Origin: Liquidambar formosana
Taxonomy: Eukaryota > Streptophyta > Magnoliopsida > Saxifragales > Altingiaceae
Direction of reading: 5' to 3'
NCBI GenBank assembly: GCA_039720395.1
Contig: CM077820.1
Span: 53,406,631-53,470,630, forward strand
Length of the DNA stretch: 64,000 nucleotides
A program made the position numbers and the translations under genes. This document shows positions 1-9,605 of the stretch, in pieces. The notes under the pieces are model-generated. The model was given only the letters and a program-made list of their open reading frames with translations. It was not told the origin of the DNA and did no database searches. Position 1 is the stretch's first letter. Each line of letters starts with the position of its first letter.

Positions 1-2197
1 GCCCAAGGGGGTAAGATAGATTCCCGTTAAATGCTTTCAAGCTCAAATTACTCGGGGAGAGATCGTCCTTTTTCAATCCTAACTGGTCGAATAGTTTTTT
101 GAACATGACATTAACCGAGGCTCCGTTGTCGACATAGACCTTCCCTACGTCGTAGTTCGCGATCATCATTCGGACTATCAAGGCGTCATTGTGGGGATGG
201 TGTGTTTCCGCGGTCGGGTAATCTCTCCCGAAGAATAGGGCGGAACTCAGATCGTCCTTCCCTCTTTCAGCCACGAGCGTTGGCTCTGATTTTACTTCGA
301 ACACCTCCCGAAGGTGGGACGCTTTCTGGTATTGCGCCCGAAGAGCGTTTATGGAGACCGAAGCCCTATCATATGCTCCGCTAATCACGTCGATGGCCCC
401 CAAGACGGTATATCCCTCGGCCTCAGTTCTTGGTTTCTCGACTTTTTTATCCTCGGGTTTTTTCCGATCATCGTTCTTGACTATGAACTCACCCAGGTGT
501 CCGGCCTTTGCCCAGGTCTCCAGGTTATGCTTCAAGGTTTTGCAGTCTTCAGTCTTATGGCCGTGATCTTTATGGTACTCGCAAAACCATTTTTTGTTCC
601 TCCTTTCGGGATCTCCGCCCATCGGCCTCGGTTTCTCGAAGAAATCTTTATTTTCGACGATTCGCAAGAGTCTGTAGATTGGCATAGTGAAAACAGTGAG
701 GACCGCCTGATTCGGATTTGCTGGTACCTTGTCTCTCGTCGGCTCTTGCTTTGCTCGGTCGTCCCTTGATCGGTCCGTTCGGGGATTCTTATCTTTCTTT
801 TTATCCGCCTGTTCGGTTTGCTTAGCCATCCGAAAGGCATCGTCGAGCCGTATGTACCTCTGTACTCGATCAAGCAGCTTTCCGATGCTGGAAGGTGGGT
901 CGAGGGTGAGCTGCTCGAACAACCGAGAGGATCGAACCAGCCCTCGTCTGAAGATGTCGAGAGCGCTTCGCTCATCTGGTTCCTCGACCTCGGTGTAGAG
1001 CTCCCAGAATCTCTGGGAATAATCTCGCAAGGGCTCCTCCGTCCCCTGCCTCATCTCGTACAGGTTTTGCATGGTCTTGGCGTACTTCTTGCTTGTTATG
1101 AATCGGTCCCGAAAGAGCTTGACCAGATCTTCCCACCTTCGGATCGATTTCTCTGGAATCTTCGCCCACCACCTGAGGGCAATCTCCCCAAGGCTCATGG
1201 GAAAGATTTTGCACATAAAGCCTTCATTGTCAATATAGAGGGACATCTTTTGGACATAGTACGTCAGATGGTAGTCGGGATCCGCTACAGGGGAGTAGGG
1301 AGTGAAGGTGACGGCACTATAATTCTTTGGGGTTGGCGTGGTTTGGATCCAGCTCGCGAAGGGAGACCTTCCTACTAGCAAATAGTTCGGTGTCGGTCGC
1401 GCCGGCTCCCTCATTATCTTGATCTCCTCTCGGATCTTCCTTGCGAATTCGTCCGAGGTTAAATCTCCAACCCTCCTTCGCCTATCCTCTCGAGAGCTTC
1501 TCCCATGTCGGCTCGGCTCTGCCGAGCCCTCGACTGCCTCGTAACGCTCCCTATCCCTCCGGTTGGCCCTCGGAGCCGACACCTCGGAGCGCCGCTCGCT
1601 TCCTCTCCGACCTTGGTTATCTTCGCGGGGGGTCCGCCTAGCTCGACTAGAACTCGCTCCAGTGACGACCTTGGAGAAAGAGTCATGCACCCGCCCCCTA
1701 TTAGTTCTTTGGCGCTCCACCTTACTCCTCAACTTCCTGTAGCTTTGATCCTCACCTCTTTCAAGCCGCCTCTCTTGGGCGAGTACCCTACGCCGTCGTG
1801 GCCGGGATTCGGCGGGGTAAGTAGTGTAGCTTCGCTTGTCGCCACCATCCTCTGCTGACATTCGGCCGTGGTGGGAGGAGGCTTGATGGCGGCTACGCTC
1901 TTTGAGGTTGAGACACTCCTGCTCTAGGGCGAGTTTCTCGCGATTCGCCTCGTCTAACCGTGCCTGGAGCATTGCGACTACAGCGGTGACCGCCTCCGGG
2001 TTGGAATGCTCCGCGACCGCTCGCTCATAGGCGGCCTGGACTTCCTGCATCGGGATTTGCTCCGCGGGCCTACTGGTCTCCCCGATGAAGGTAGCGCTCG
2101 CCGGGGGACGCCCGGCTGGTGGTGGCGGAAGCGCTACGCTTGCTCCATTCATTTCTGGCCCAGCATACGTCGCTCCGGACCTAGTTCGCCCCGCCAT
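1..2197 (-). CDS. Ty3/Gypsy (Tat-like) gag-protease polyprotein, partial at window edge
   Basis: Reading the minus strand from the ATG at 2197, the frame stays open for about 732 codons and leaves the window at position 1. The N-terminal third is charged and arginine-rich. A retrotransposon gag core follows (motif FMCKIFPMSLGEIALRWW near 1220-1170), then a zinc-knuckle-like CxxHxxxxHxxxxC motif (FCEYHKDHGHKTEDC, around 575-530). Last comes the start of an aspartic protease with the active-site-like VDNGASVN motif (about 145-120). The start lies about 80 bases inside the LTR, next to the primer-binding region. A degenerate homologue occupies 33315-35440, and its start shares the GRTRSGA motif. 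The intact frame and intact protease motif suggest a fairly recent insertion. The polymerase part is outside the window. Assignment to Gypsy is firm; the Tat lineage is inferred from similarity to the second element. Confidence 0.88.
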   Translation of the reverse strand, partial: MAGRTRSGATYAGPEMNGASVALPPPPAGRPPASATFIGETSRPAEQIPMQEVQAAYERAVAEHSNPEAVTAVVAMLQARLDEANREKLALEQECLNLKERSRHQASSHHGRMSAEDGGDKRSYTTYPAESRPRRRRVLAQERRLERGEDQSYRKLRSKVERQRTNRGRVHDSFSKVVTGASSSRARRTPREDNQGRRGSERRSEVSAPRANRRDRERYEAVEGSAEPSRHGRSSREDRRRRVGDLTSDEFARKIREEIKIMREPARPTPNYLLVGRSPFASWIQTTPTPKNYSAVTFTPYSPVADPDYHLTYYVQKMSLYIDNEGFMCKIFPMSLGEIALRWWAKIPEKSIRRWEDLVKLFRDRFITSKKYAKTMQNLYEMRQGTEEPLRDYSQRFWELYTEVEEPDERSALDIFRRGLVRSSRLFEQLTLDPPSSIGKLLDRVQRYIRLDDAFRMAKQTEQADKKKDKNPRTDRSRDDRAKQEPTRDKVPANPNQAVLTVFTMPIYRLLRIVENKDFFEKPRPMGGDPERRNKKWFCEYHKDHGHKTEDCKTLKHNLETWAKAGHLGEFIVKNDDRKKPEDKKVEKPRTEAEGYTVLGAIDVISGAYDRASVSINALRAQYQKASHLREVFEVKSEPTLVAERGKDDLSSALFFGRDYPTAETHHPHNDALIVRMMIANYDVGKVYVDNGASVNVMFKKLFDQLGLKKDDLSPSNLSLKAFNGNLSYPLG

Positions 2198-2254
2198 TTG
2201 TAAGAAAGGGAACACAAGCTCAAGCGAAGGCGAGCAGAAAGGCCTTTCGCTTCG

Positions 2255-2276
2255 TTTCCCACAGACGGCGCCAAAC
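2255..2276 (-). promoter_or_regulatory. Primer-binding region of the left Gypsy element
   Basis: Directly inside the LTR end, the minus strand reads TTTGGCGCCGTCTGTGGGAA, with TGGCGCC matching the type of tRNA 3' end used by many plant Gypsy elements. The second element has nearly the same sequence at 33282-33302. The exact tRNA was not determined. Confidence 0.7.
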
Positions 2277-2539
2277 TGTACGGGGAAAAGTCCGGACAGT
2301 CGGCGGAGCGCCTTGAAAGAGTGATCCGGAGGTTTGGAGCATCGCGCCGCTGTGACCCGAGCGGGTTGTATGGACTTAGATGGCTCGTGGTCGTGTGAGG
2401 ATGCAGAACCTTCTCGATGAGCAGGAGAACAAAGCGTCGCCTAGAGCGGGGACCTGAAACCAAAAAGGATCGTCAGGGGAGACCGGGGGTTTCCCGGTCT
2501 AAAACCCTCCGACGGTCAAGTCAATATCTGAGAGAGAGA

Positions 2540-2576
<37 letters not shown>

Positions 2577-3102
2577 TAGGGTTTTGTGCTAGAGGAACCT
2601 CCCCTTTTTCATCATGAATAGTGTTCTTCTTATAGGCAGGCGTTAGGTTTCGGATTGGTCCAATGCCATGACCTGACCGTAGTCAGATTTGGGTTCCGAG
2701 CTAACCATGGTTGGATAGGGGTTTTCAGACCAGATCGCGGATCTTTCGGAGTTGCAGACCTGGCCGCTGACAGCCGTTCCCCTGATCGGTTTCCAGGAGC
2801 GTGCTCTGCTCCCGGTCTGATTTCCTCTGTCGGATCTGGGGAGTAAGACAAATTCGAAGCACGTGAGGGGCGCGTGCTCATGCGGCCCGAAAGGGGTTTA
2901 TTGGACCGAGAGGGAACCCGCCCGAGGTTGACACAAAACGAGGGCATTAAGGCCCGAGGGTCCATTGACCCGAGAGCAGTCAAGACCGAGGTATCGGATG
3001 GTCCGAGGACATGCTGGCCCGATGGAACAGGGTAGACCGAGCTTATTACCGAGACCATACACGTGTCGCCGTTTCATTTGCTCTTCGTAAATATCCCACA
3101 CA
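2277..3102 (-). repeat. 5' LTR of the left Gypsy element
   Basis: On the minus strand this LTR starts TGTGTGG and ends CCCCGTACA, the same termini as the 701-bp LTRs of the element at 32580-51246. It is 826 bases long and is followed by the primer-binding region and gag. It contains a TATA-like box at 2629-2635 and a GA-rich microsatellite at about 2529-2572 in the presumed transcribed leader. The partner LTR lies outside the window, so the outer border at 3102 rests on terminal similarity only. Confidence 0.75.
2629..2635 (-). promoter_or_regulatory. TATA-like box in left LTR
   Basis: The minus strand reads CTATAAG about 430 bases upstream of the gag start, in the position expected for the U3/R border. 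No other core promoter element was recognised. Confidence 0.4.
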
Positions 3103-3300
3103 TGTATCATCACCTACCACTCTTGGCTCAGCGATGACCTACAATCGGAGAGGATTGCACCATATTGGTGAAGATCAAAATCATCAAAGGAGAGGGGAGA
3201 TAAAACATCTTTAGTATCCACCTCCACTTGCAATTTCAATATACCATATGAAGGCGTCTATTGCAATCCCTCAATTTTATTAGTGAACCCCTTTTTTTTT

Positions 3301-3642
3301 TAATCTTTTTAAAGTTTTATAAAAAAATATAAAAAGATTTTATAAAAATTGACCACACTTGTCTACTAGAAAACATTATTTTGAACAACTTAATTTGTAA
3401 ATTTTTTTTTTTTCCAAAATCTATTATTTAAGAGGACGTACTTTTTTGGCTATTTATAATCTCGATTTCATTTTTACAGAAATGAAAATTATAAATAACC
3501 AAAAAATTAAATCCATTCAAATGACATATTTTGGAAAAAATTTCTTCTATAAAGTTGTTCGAAATGATGTTTTCTAATAAAAAATGTGACTAGTTTTCAT
3601 AAAAACTTTATATATGTTTCATAAAACCTTAAGAAGCTTAAA
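3301..3642. mobile_element. Near-palindromic fold-back element (MITE-like)
   Basis: The left arm (about 3301-3480) and the reverse complement of the right arm (about 3481-3642) align along almost their whole length. They share blocks such as AGAAAACAT, GAACAACTT and TTTATAAT, with the centre near 3480. The element is AT-rich and has no coding capacity. It lies between the Gypsy LTR and a LINE remnant. No convincing target-site duplication was found, so the superfamily is not assigned. Confidence 0.6.
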
Positions 3643-3651
3643 ATAAATGGG

Positions 3652-4416
3652 GTGAGCTCTCAAGTTTTTAATATTTGGCTTGCATCTGTGATGTTAGTGG
3701 TTGATTCAATTTGGTACACACGAAATCTGGTTAGGTTTGAGAGTAAGAAGCCTAATTTTAAAAGGTCTTGTCTCCATATCATCTCTATGCTTCATGTGAT
3801 TGGCAAAGTCAGTGGGGGTATTATGAATAATGCTTTGGCTGATCTTCTTGTTTTGCATTCTTTTAGAGTTGTGGGGATTTGTAGAAAGGCTCCTTCCATT
3901 ATCCCCGTTAAGTGGTATCCTCCTTCACCTTTATGGCTTAAATTGAATACTGATGGCCTAGCTAAAGGGAATCCGGGTCCTGCAGCTGCTAGTGGTGTAT
4001 TTAGGAATTGTCGAGGTTTTGTGAAAGGGGTTTACTGCTCTACTTTTGGCATTCAGTCTGCATTTGTTGCTAAGTTGATGGCTGTTATTTGTGGTATTGA
4101 GCAAGCTTGGAATAATGGGCGGCATAATCTTTGGTTAGAGTGTGATTCAGCTTCAGTTATCTAGTGCCTTCACAATCAGGATTATAAGCCTCCTTGGAAA
4201 TTGAAGACTCGATGGCATAGTTGTCAATATTATTTAAGTTAGATGAACTTTCAATTTAACCATATTTTTCGTGAAGGTAATGCTGTAGCTGACAAATGTG
4301 CTAATATGGGATTACAGTTCAATAGTTTTCAGTGGTGGTGGTCTACCCCCAAGGAAATTATGCTTCTCCTTCAGTATGACTCTTGTGGTCTGTCTTCTTA
4401 CAGATTTAGGCCTTAG
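3652..4416 (+). pseudogene. LINE-type RNase H domain remnant
   Basis: The forward frame encodes the C-terminal end of a plant LINE or reverse-transcriptase-like protein. A short connector (NIWLASVMLVVDSIWYTRN) is followed by an RNase H fold with LKLNTDGLAKGNPGPAAASG and a second acidic motif, LWLECDSASV. An in-frame stop interrupts it at about 4162, and a further stop occurs near 4240. Beyond that, the DNA still reads like the end of an RNase H domain (REGNAVADKCANMG). Only the 3' part is present, as expected for a 5'-truncated LINE. It is clearly dead. Confidence 0.7.
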
Positions 4417-4532
4417 AGGTTATTTATTTCTTTTCCTTTTGTGAGTTTTGGCATATGAGCAAAACTTTTAATTTTTTTCTGTTTTATCTTATCTTGTACT
4501 TTTCTTTCTTTTATTAATAAATTCTGGGTGAA

Positions 4533-4590
4533 TAGCACATGATTTAGAACTCCCAGGGTGCCAACCTAGTTGGGATGCTGGATTGTTCTA
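4533..4590 (+). repeat. Short dispersed repeat shared with 57918-57970
   Basis: The core GGGTGCCAACCTAGTTGGGA with flanking GCACATGATT is found here just 3' of the LINE remnant and again at 57918-57970, both followed by T-rich DNA. It could be a LINE 3' tail or a SINE piece; two copies cannot decide. Confidence 0.5.
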
Positions 4591-4619
4591 TGACGCTTGA
4601 AGCTCCTTAATTTTATTCA

Positions 4620-5088
4620 AAAAAATATATATATATTTAATCGATGTAAGATGTGAGACTTCGCTGTTCATGTGCCTATTAGCTAATTTCAAGTAATTCA
4701 AAAATTTCAAGCGAAGTAAGGAAGGATTTAGCTTACCTCCCAATTCACTTCCCATACTGTTATATGGATCATTTTTGAGGTCGAGGTTGACGACATGTCC
4801 CGTTCTATTAATTGTCACATTCTACTCCTTCTCCACTTGCAGCAATCATCACCAACCCAAGAAGAAAGACTTCCCGTAGGATCTGTGAGACCTTGTTTGA
4901 AGGTGAGAAGCGCATCTCTTTCTGCCTTCATGCACTTGGCATTCAAATCTTTACTACACAAACAGGGTTTAAATGGTGTCTAGGTATGAAGACCCAAACA
5001 ACCACAATAAAAGAAAGAGCATCATGGGATGGCGAATGGATATGAAAGTAGAATTGCTAATCATCTTGCTTTTGAGAAACCTCAACAT
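4620..5088 (-). pseudogene. RLP N-terminal fragment A
   Basis: On the minus strand from an ATG at 5088 the DNA matches the first part of RLP2: signal-peptide region, [12 protein letters not shown] segment, the DCCKW area, then GHVVNLDLKN and the first repeats (SELGGKLNPSLLRLKFLNYL). Stops and frameshifts break it, and the leucine-rich repeats end after the first one or two, near 4640. A TATA-like TATATAG lies upstream at about 5149-5155. It is a truncated gene copy with no chance of making a full receptor. Confidence 0.75.
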
Positions 5089-5826
5089 TGAAGGGCCTGT
5101 GTATCTGAATGGAATGCAAATTAAAAGCACCCTTGTAACCTAGGCTAGCTATATAAAAGTTGAGTGAGGAGCAATCTCCTCTTGACACCACTCCCATGGG
5201 TCATAAACATTTTGATTGCCAACAAGCAATCCAATTTTGACGAATTGTTGAAAACAAGAATATTTATGGATCTAGCTGTTCCCTTCTCTAAAGTCCATTG
5301 CATTGGAAATTGCTAATCCTCCCTGTCCCACTAGTCTTCCAACTTGTGGAGGAAGCCATTTTGGGTGCGTCATTGATTGATTGATATATGTCGAACCAAC
5401 TTATGGATCTAGCTGTTCCCTTATTTATGGATCTAGCTGTTCCCTTTTCTAAAGTCCATTGCATTTGGAAATTTGTAATCCTCCCTGTCCCACTAGTCTT
5501 CCAACTTGTGGAGGAAGGCATTTTGGGTACTGTCATTGATTGATTGGTATATGTCGAACCAACGCATAGTAGACCACAGAGATAATTAAATTAACCTTAT
5601 GAAATTGGCGCATATATGCTACCGGACTAATTGATCACATTTTTTGATAATTTGATCATATTTTTTAGTAATCGATTACCGCAAATGTGACAAGTTATTT
5701 CAAAATATGATCAAGTTTTTTTTTTTTTTTTTTTTTTTTTGGGTACCATAGAATTTTCCAGCTTTATTTGTTAAGAGTGATTCTACCATGGCTATTATTT
5801 ATTTCACAAAGTGATGATAGAGGATT
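4842..5826. repeat. Left copy of ~0.98-kb direct repeat flanking a LINE
   Basis: This block begins GCAATCATCACCAACCC and ends GATGATAGAGGATT. It recurs at 6925-7896 with only scattered substitutions and a shorter T tract. The two copies abut the 5' and 3' ends of the LINE fragment at 5827-6924. It contains the RLP N-terminal fragment plus its upstream region. Confidence 0.85.
5264..5562. repeat. Internal tandem duplication of ~140 bases
   Basis: Two neighbouring copies (about 5264-5403 and 5425-5562) share TATGGATCTAGCTGTTCCCT, CCCACTAGTCTTCCAACTTG and CATTGATTGATTG. The same internal duplication is present in the right repeat copy (about 7347-7646), so it predates the larger duplication. 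Confidence 0.75.
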
Positions 5827-6924
5827 TTTTTCCCTCTTGTGTGGATATCTCCTGCCCCTTTTGCGGAGAGGTTGAGGAAGATGTCGATCATCTTTTCATT
5901 CTATGCAGTTGGTACTAGAGAATTTGGGCTGAATGTTTGCGGTGGTGGGGGTGGGTGTGGTGCGCCCCTAATTCTTTACGGAATCTCTTTGCTAGCTGGG
6001 TGATTCCCAATAGAGGGGGAGTCTTCAAGCTTATCTGGGATTCTTTTTTTTACTCTCTGGTGTGGTCTATCTGGTTAGCAAGGAATGAATTGGTTTTTAA
6101 TGAGAAAAGATTATCCATCTCTGAGATTGCCCATCTGGCTATTGCCAGAACAACAATTTGGATTAAAGCTTTGAGATTTGAGTTAGGTTACTCCATTGAT
6201 GACTTCCTTCGATCCATTGACGGTGTCAGATCATTCCAGATAAAGAAAAAGAAAGGTAGGCAACCTTTGCTCTGGCTGGTTCCTCCAAAGGTTTTTTGAA
6301 GTTCAATGTGGATGACTCCGCAAAAGGCAATCCAGGTCCCGGAGGCATTGGTGGAGCTCAGAAATGATCAAGGCACTATTCTTTGTCTCTTTTCCTCTCC
6401 AGTAGGTATCGTTGATTCCAATTTAGCGGAATTGCTTGCTATCAGAGAAGCCTTAAAGATTTTTTCTCTATCTGCATAGCCTCTTCTTGCAACTTAAATC
6501 ATTGAATCAGATTCATCCGTGGCTGTATCTTGGGTTAAAAATTCCGTTAGAATTTGGAAATACAGATTTATTCTTATCGAGATCTCATCCTTGCTTAACC
6601 ATTGCAAGTCTGTTAAGATTCATCATCAGCCTGGGGAGGTAAATTGCATTGCTGACTGGATGGCAAAAGGGGGTGTTAGCAGGATCGTTCCTTTTCTAGC
6701 TTGGCTGTGAGGGGTTTGGTGATGGCTATCCCCTGTTTTACTGTTTCTTTTCTTTTTTTTCTCTTTAATCTATGTTCAGGGTTTGGGCGTGGGTGCTTTG
6801 ATTTGTTTTTAGGCATGGGTGCTCATTCCTCTGTTTTATTCTTTTGCTGCTATGTCTTTGTTGGGTGTATCTTGCCTCCTTTTTTCTAAATATATATAAT
6901 TTTTCGTTGATCAAAAAACAAAAA
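5827..6924 (+). mobile_element. 5'-truncated LINE (zf-RVT plus RNase H)
   Basis: The forward strand encodes the zinc-binding reverse-transcriptase tail (CPFCGEVEEDVDHLFILC at about 5850-5905). A connector with VWSIWLARNELVFNEK follows, then an RNase H domain with FNVDDSAKGNPGPGG at about 6303 and IIESDSSVAVSWV at about 6500. An in-frame stop after the cysteine motif, a frameshift at about 6298 and further stops show it is dead. The 3' end is A-rich (ATCAAAAAACAAAAA). Reverse transcriptase and endonuclease are missing through 5' truncation, which is common for LINEs. Confidence 0.8.
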
Positions 6925-7171
6925 GCAATCGTCACCAACCCAAGAAGAAAGACTTCCCGAAGGATCCGTGAGACCTTGTTTGAAGGTGAGAAGCGCATCT
7001 CTTTCTGCCTTCATGCACTTGGCATTCAAATCTTTACTACACAAACAGGGTTTAAATGGTGTCTAGGTATGAAGACCCAAACAACCACAATAAAAGAAAG
7101 AGCATCATGGGATGGCGAATGGATATGAAAGTAGAATTGCTAATCATCTTGCTTTTGAGAAACCTCAACAT
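6925..7171 (-). pseudogene. RLP N-terminal fragment A' (duplicate of fragment A)
   Basis: This is the copy of fragment A carried in the right-hand direct repeat. It keeps the region from the ATG at 7171 to the ERD/LTF segment and stops abruptly at the LINE tail at 6924, so it has no leucine-rich repeats. Confidence 0.75.
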
Positions 7172-7896
7172 TGAAGGGCCTGTGTATCTGAATGGAATGC
7201 AAATTAAAAGCACCCTTGTAACCTAGGCTAGCTATATAGAAGTTGAGTGAGGAGCAATCTCCTCTTGACCCCACTCACATGGGTCATATACATTTTGATT
7301 GGCAACAAACAATCCAATTTTGACGAATTGTTGAAAACAAGAATATTTATGGATCTAGCTGTTCCCTTCTCTAAAGTCCATTGCACTGGAAATTGTTAAT
7401 CCTCCCTGTCCCACTAGTCTTCCAACTTGTGGAGGAAGGCATTTTGGGTGCGTCATTGATTGATTGATATATGTCGAACCAACTTATGGATCTAGCTGTT
7501 CCCTTATTTATGGATCTAGCTGTTCCCTTCTCTAAAGTTCATTGCATTTGGAAATTTTTAATCCTTCCTATCCCACTAGTCTTCCAACTTGTGGAGGAAG
7601 GCATTTTGGGTACTGTCATTGATTGATTGATATATGTCGAACCAACGCATAGTAGACCACAAAGATAATTAAATTAACCTTATGAAATTGGTGCATATAT
7701 GCTACCGGACTAATTGATCACATTTTTTGATAATTTGATCATATTTTTTAGTAATCGATTACCGCAAATGTGACTAGTTATTTCAAAATATGATCAATTT
7801 TTTTTTTTTTTGGGTACCATAGAATTTTCCAGCTTTATTTGTTAAGAATGATTCTACCATGGCTATTATTTATTTCACAAGCGATGATAGAGGATT
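6925..7896. repeat. Right copy of ~0.98-kb direct repeat flanking a LINE
   Basis: Matches 4842-5826 from GCAATC to GAGGATT. After 7896 the sequence becomes unique, as expected for the original upstream flank of the RLP fragment. Confidence 0.85.
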
Positions 7897-9029
7897 GTTT
7901 CGTCCGTCGAAGACTTGGGTCTGTTCCACGCTTTGGTCAAGGTCTTTTGTCACCTATCTCTCTAACGCACATGCCTCACCAGAAACCATCTTTTTTCATA
8001 AAGAAGGACGGTTTTGTGAGTGGAAGTCTGGAAGACATTGACTCGCATTTGTTTCACACTTGGGTCAAGGTCTCTGGTCTCCTTTCTTTACCTCTTAAAC
8101 AATTTGGTCTAGAACTGGGAGGTGAGAGATCGAATTGAGGCCCTCAACTGTGATTCTAGTAGTTCTGTTAATTAGTACAAGTTTTTTACTGAGAGGATAT
8201 CATGTTCAAAAATTTTCTTTTTATTTGATAATTGTAGTATCAAAGTCGTGGATGCGACGTAACTTTAAATGCTTACTTTTATGAAATGATAGAAATGTTT
8301 GGCGCATGTATTTTTACTACTTTATTATTAATTCATGATACCATGTAAGCATGGTAATGTGATATTACGATAGTATACAAGTTTTTCTAACAGGGGAATA
8401 CCATGTTCCAAAGAGTGTTTTCTTCTTTGATAAATGAGTGTGGTCCTACCATATCGAAGTGGTGGGAATGGTGTAAATTCCAAACGCTTACCAAATTATG
8501 AATTGGTAGAAATATTTTTGCATCATGACTCAGCTATATTGACTTGGGTTCAATCACCCATATGATGCTCCAGGCATTATCATTCAAGAAAATTAAAGCT
8601 AAATATCAAAGAAAATGATGGTCTCATTAGTCATTTTATCTTTGGATGGCAAAAGTCAGAAATTCATGAGACACACGTCCCTCATTAATCAAATAATCTA
8701 GAGTGGGTGGTAATCTTATGGTGTTTCTGATTCAAATTGAATTAGTCAAGCCAAAACTTTAGATACTTTATTATAAAGAAGAAAAAGCAAGTGAGGTGCA
8801 TTTTTTTTTTTTTTGTTTCCCAGGGAGGAGGGGGCCCCTAGAAATGCACTGGACCCGCTATAATGCCACTATCACAGGCTTACACTATTTTAAATGGGTC
8901 GAACTTGTCATGTAAGAGGCTACCGCCCGAGTATCTTGATCCCAATTCTCAAGTGATACCTCTATCTAATAGATTTTTTTTGCCAAGAATGAAACAGAGA
9001 TTATAAATGGTCAAAAATATATATTCAAA
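7897..9029. other. Unassigned AT-rich intergenic DNA
   Basis: There is an open stretch at 7897-8138 without recognisable domains. Two weakly similar blocks (about 8170-8290 and 8375-8510) both contain CATGTTC and a TGATAGAAAT/TGGTAGAAAT segment. I see no gene here. Confidence 0.4.
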
Positions 9030-9430
9030 TTACTTACATCCCATGATATCATAAATTAATCATCATACATCCAAAATGCATCCATTACATAATTCACAAA
9101 TATATCTAAGTTTACATCCCAAATAAATACATCCAAATTACTAACAACATTACTATTTCCATTAAAAGAAAAAAAAAAAAAAAAAAAAAAAAAAACACAA
9201 GCAAAAAACACGTCTTCCCAAATATCCTGCTCCATCACTATGGCGCCACTCCCTTAGTCCCTTGGATGGATCTGAAAAATTAGAAGGGTGAGCTAAACAA
9301 CCTAGTAGAAAACCATTCCCAAACATTGAACGAGGTTTAAAACATATTAAAATTATCCAATTTATTGTAAAACAAATTTGACACAAAAAATGAGAGTTTA
9401 ACATGAGTATAAAAATTGTAATGGCCAAAA
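9030..9430. repeat. RLP downstream block, copy 1
   Basis: The block with CATCCAAAATGCATCCAT, a long A tract, CCTGCTCCATCACTATGGCG and GAGAGTTTAACATGAGTATA matches 19250-19637 downstream of RLP2. It shows that both genes were duplicated together with their 3' flanks. This copy keeps the uninterrupted site in which the S15 retrocopy landed in copy 2. Confidence 0.8.
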
Positions 9431-9605
9431 AAAAAATAAAAATAAATGGCAAGATAAAGAAATGCTTACAAGATAAAACAAGTTTAAAAAAAGGGAAAAA
9501 AAATGGAAGGCAAAAGGCATTATGTAATATTCGATTACCTGAACTGCGTAGTTTAATTTCCCATCAACAAGAACGGTCTTAATTTTGTTCCAACCCGATT
9601 TTGCG

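Noticed and set aside
532..975. Open frames within the left gag region in other frames
   Set aside because: They are shadows of the gag-protease frame, whose zinc-knuckle and protease motifs identify the true frame.
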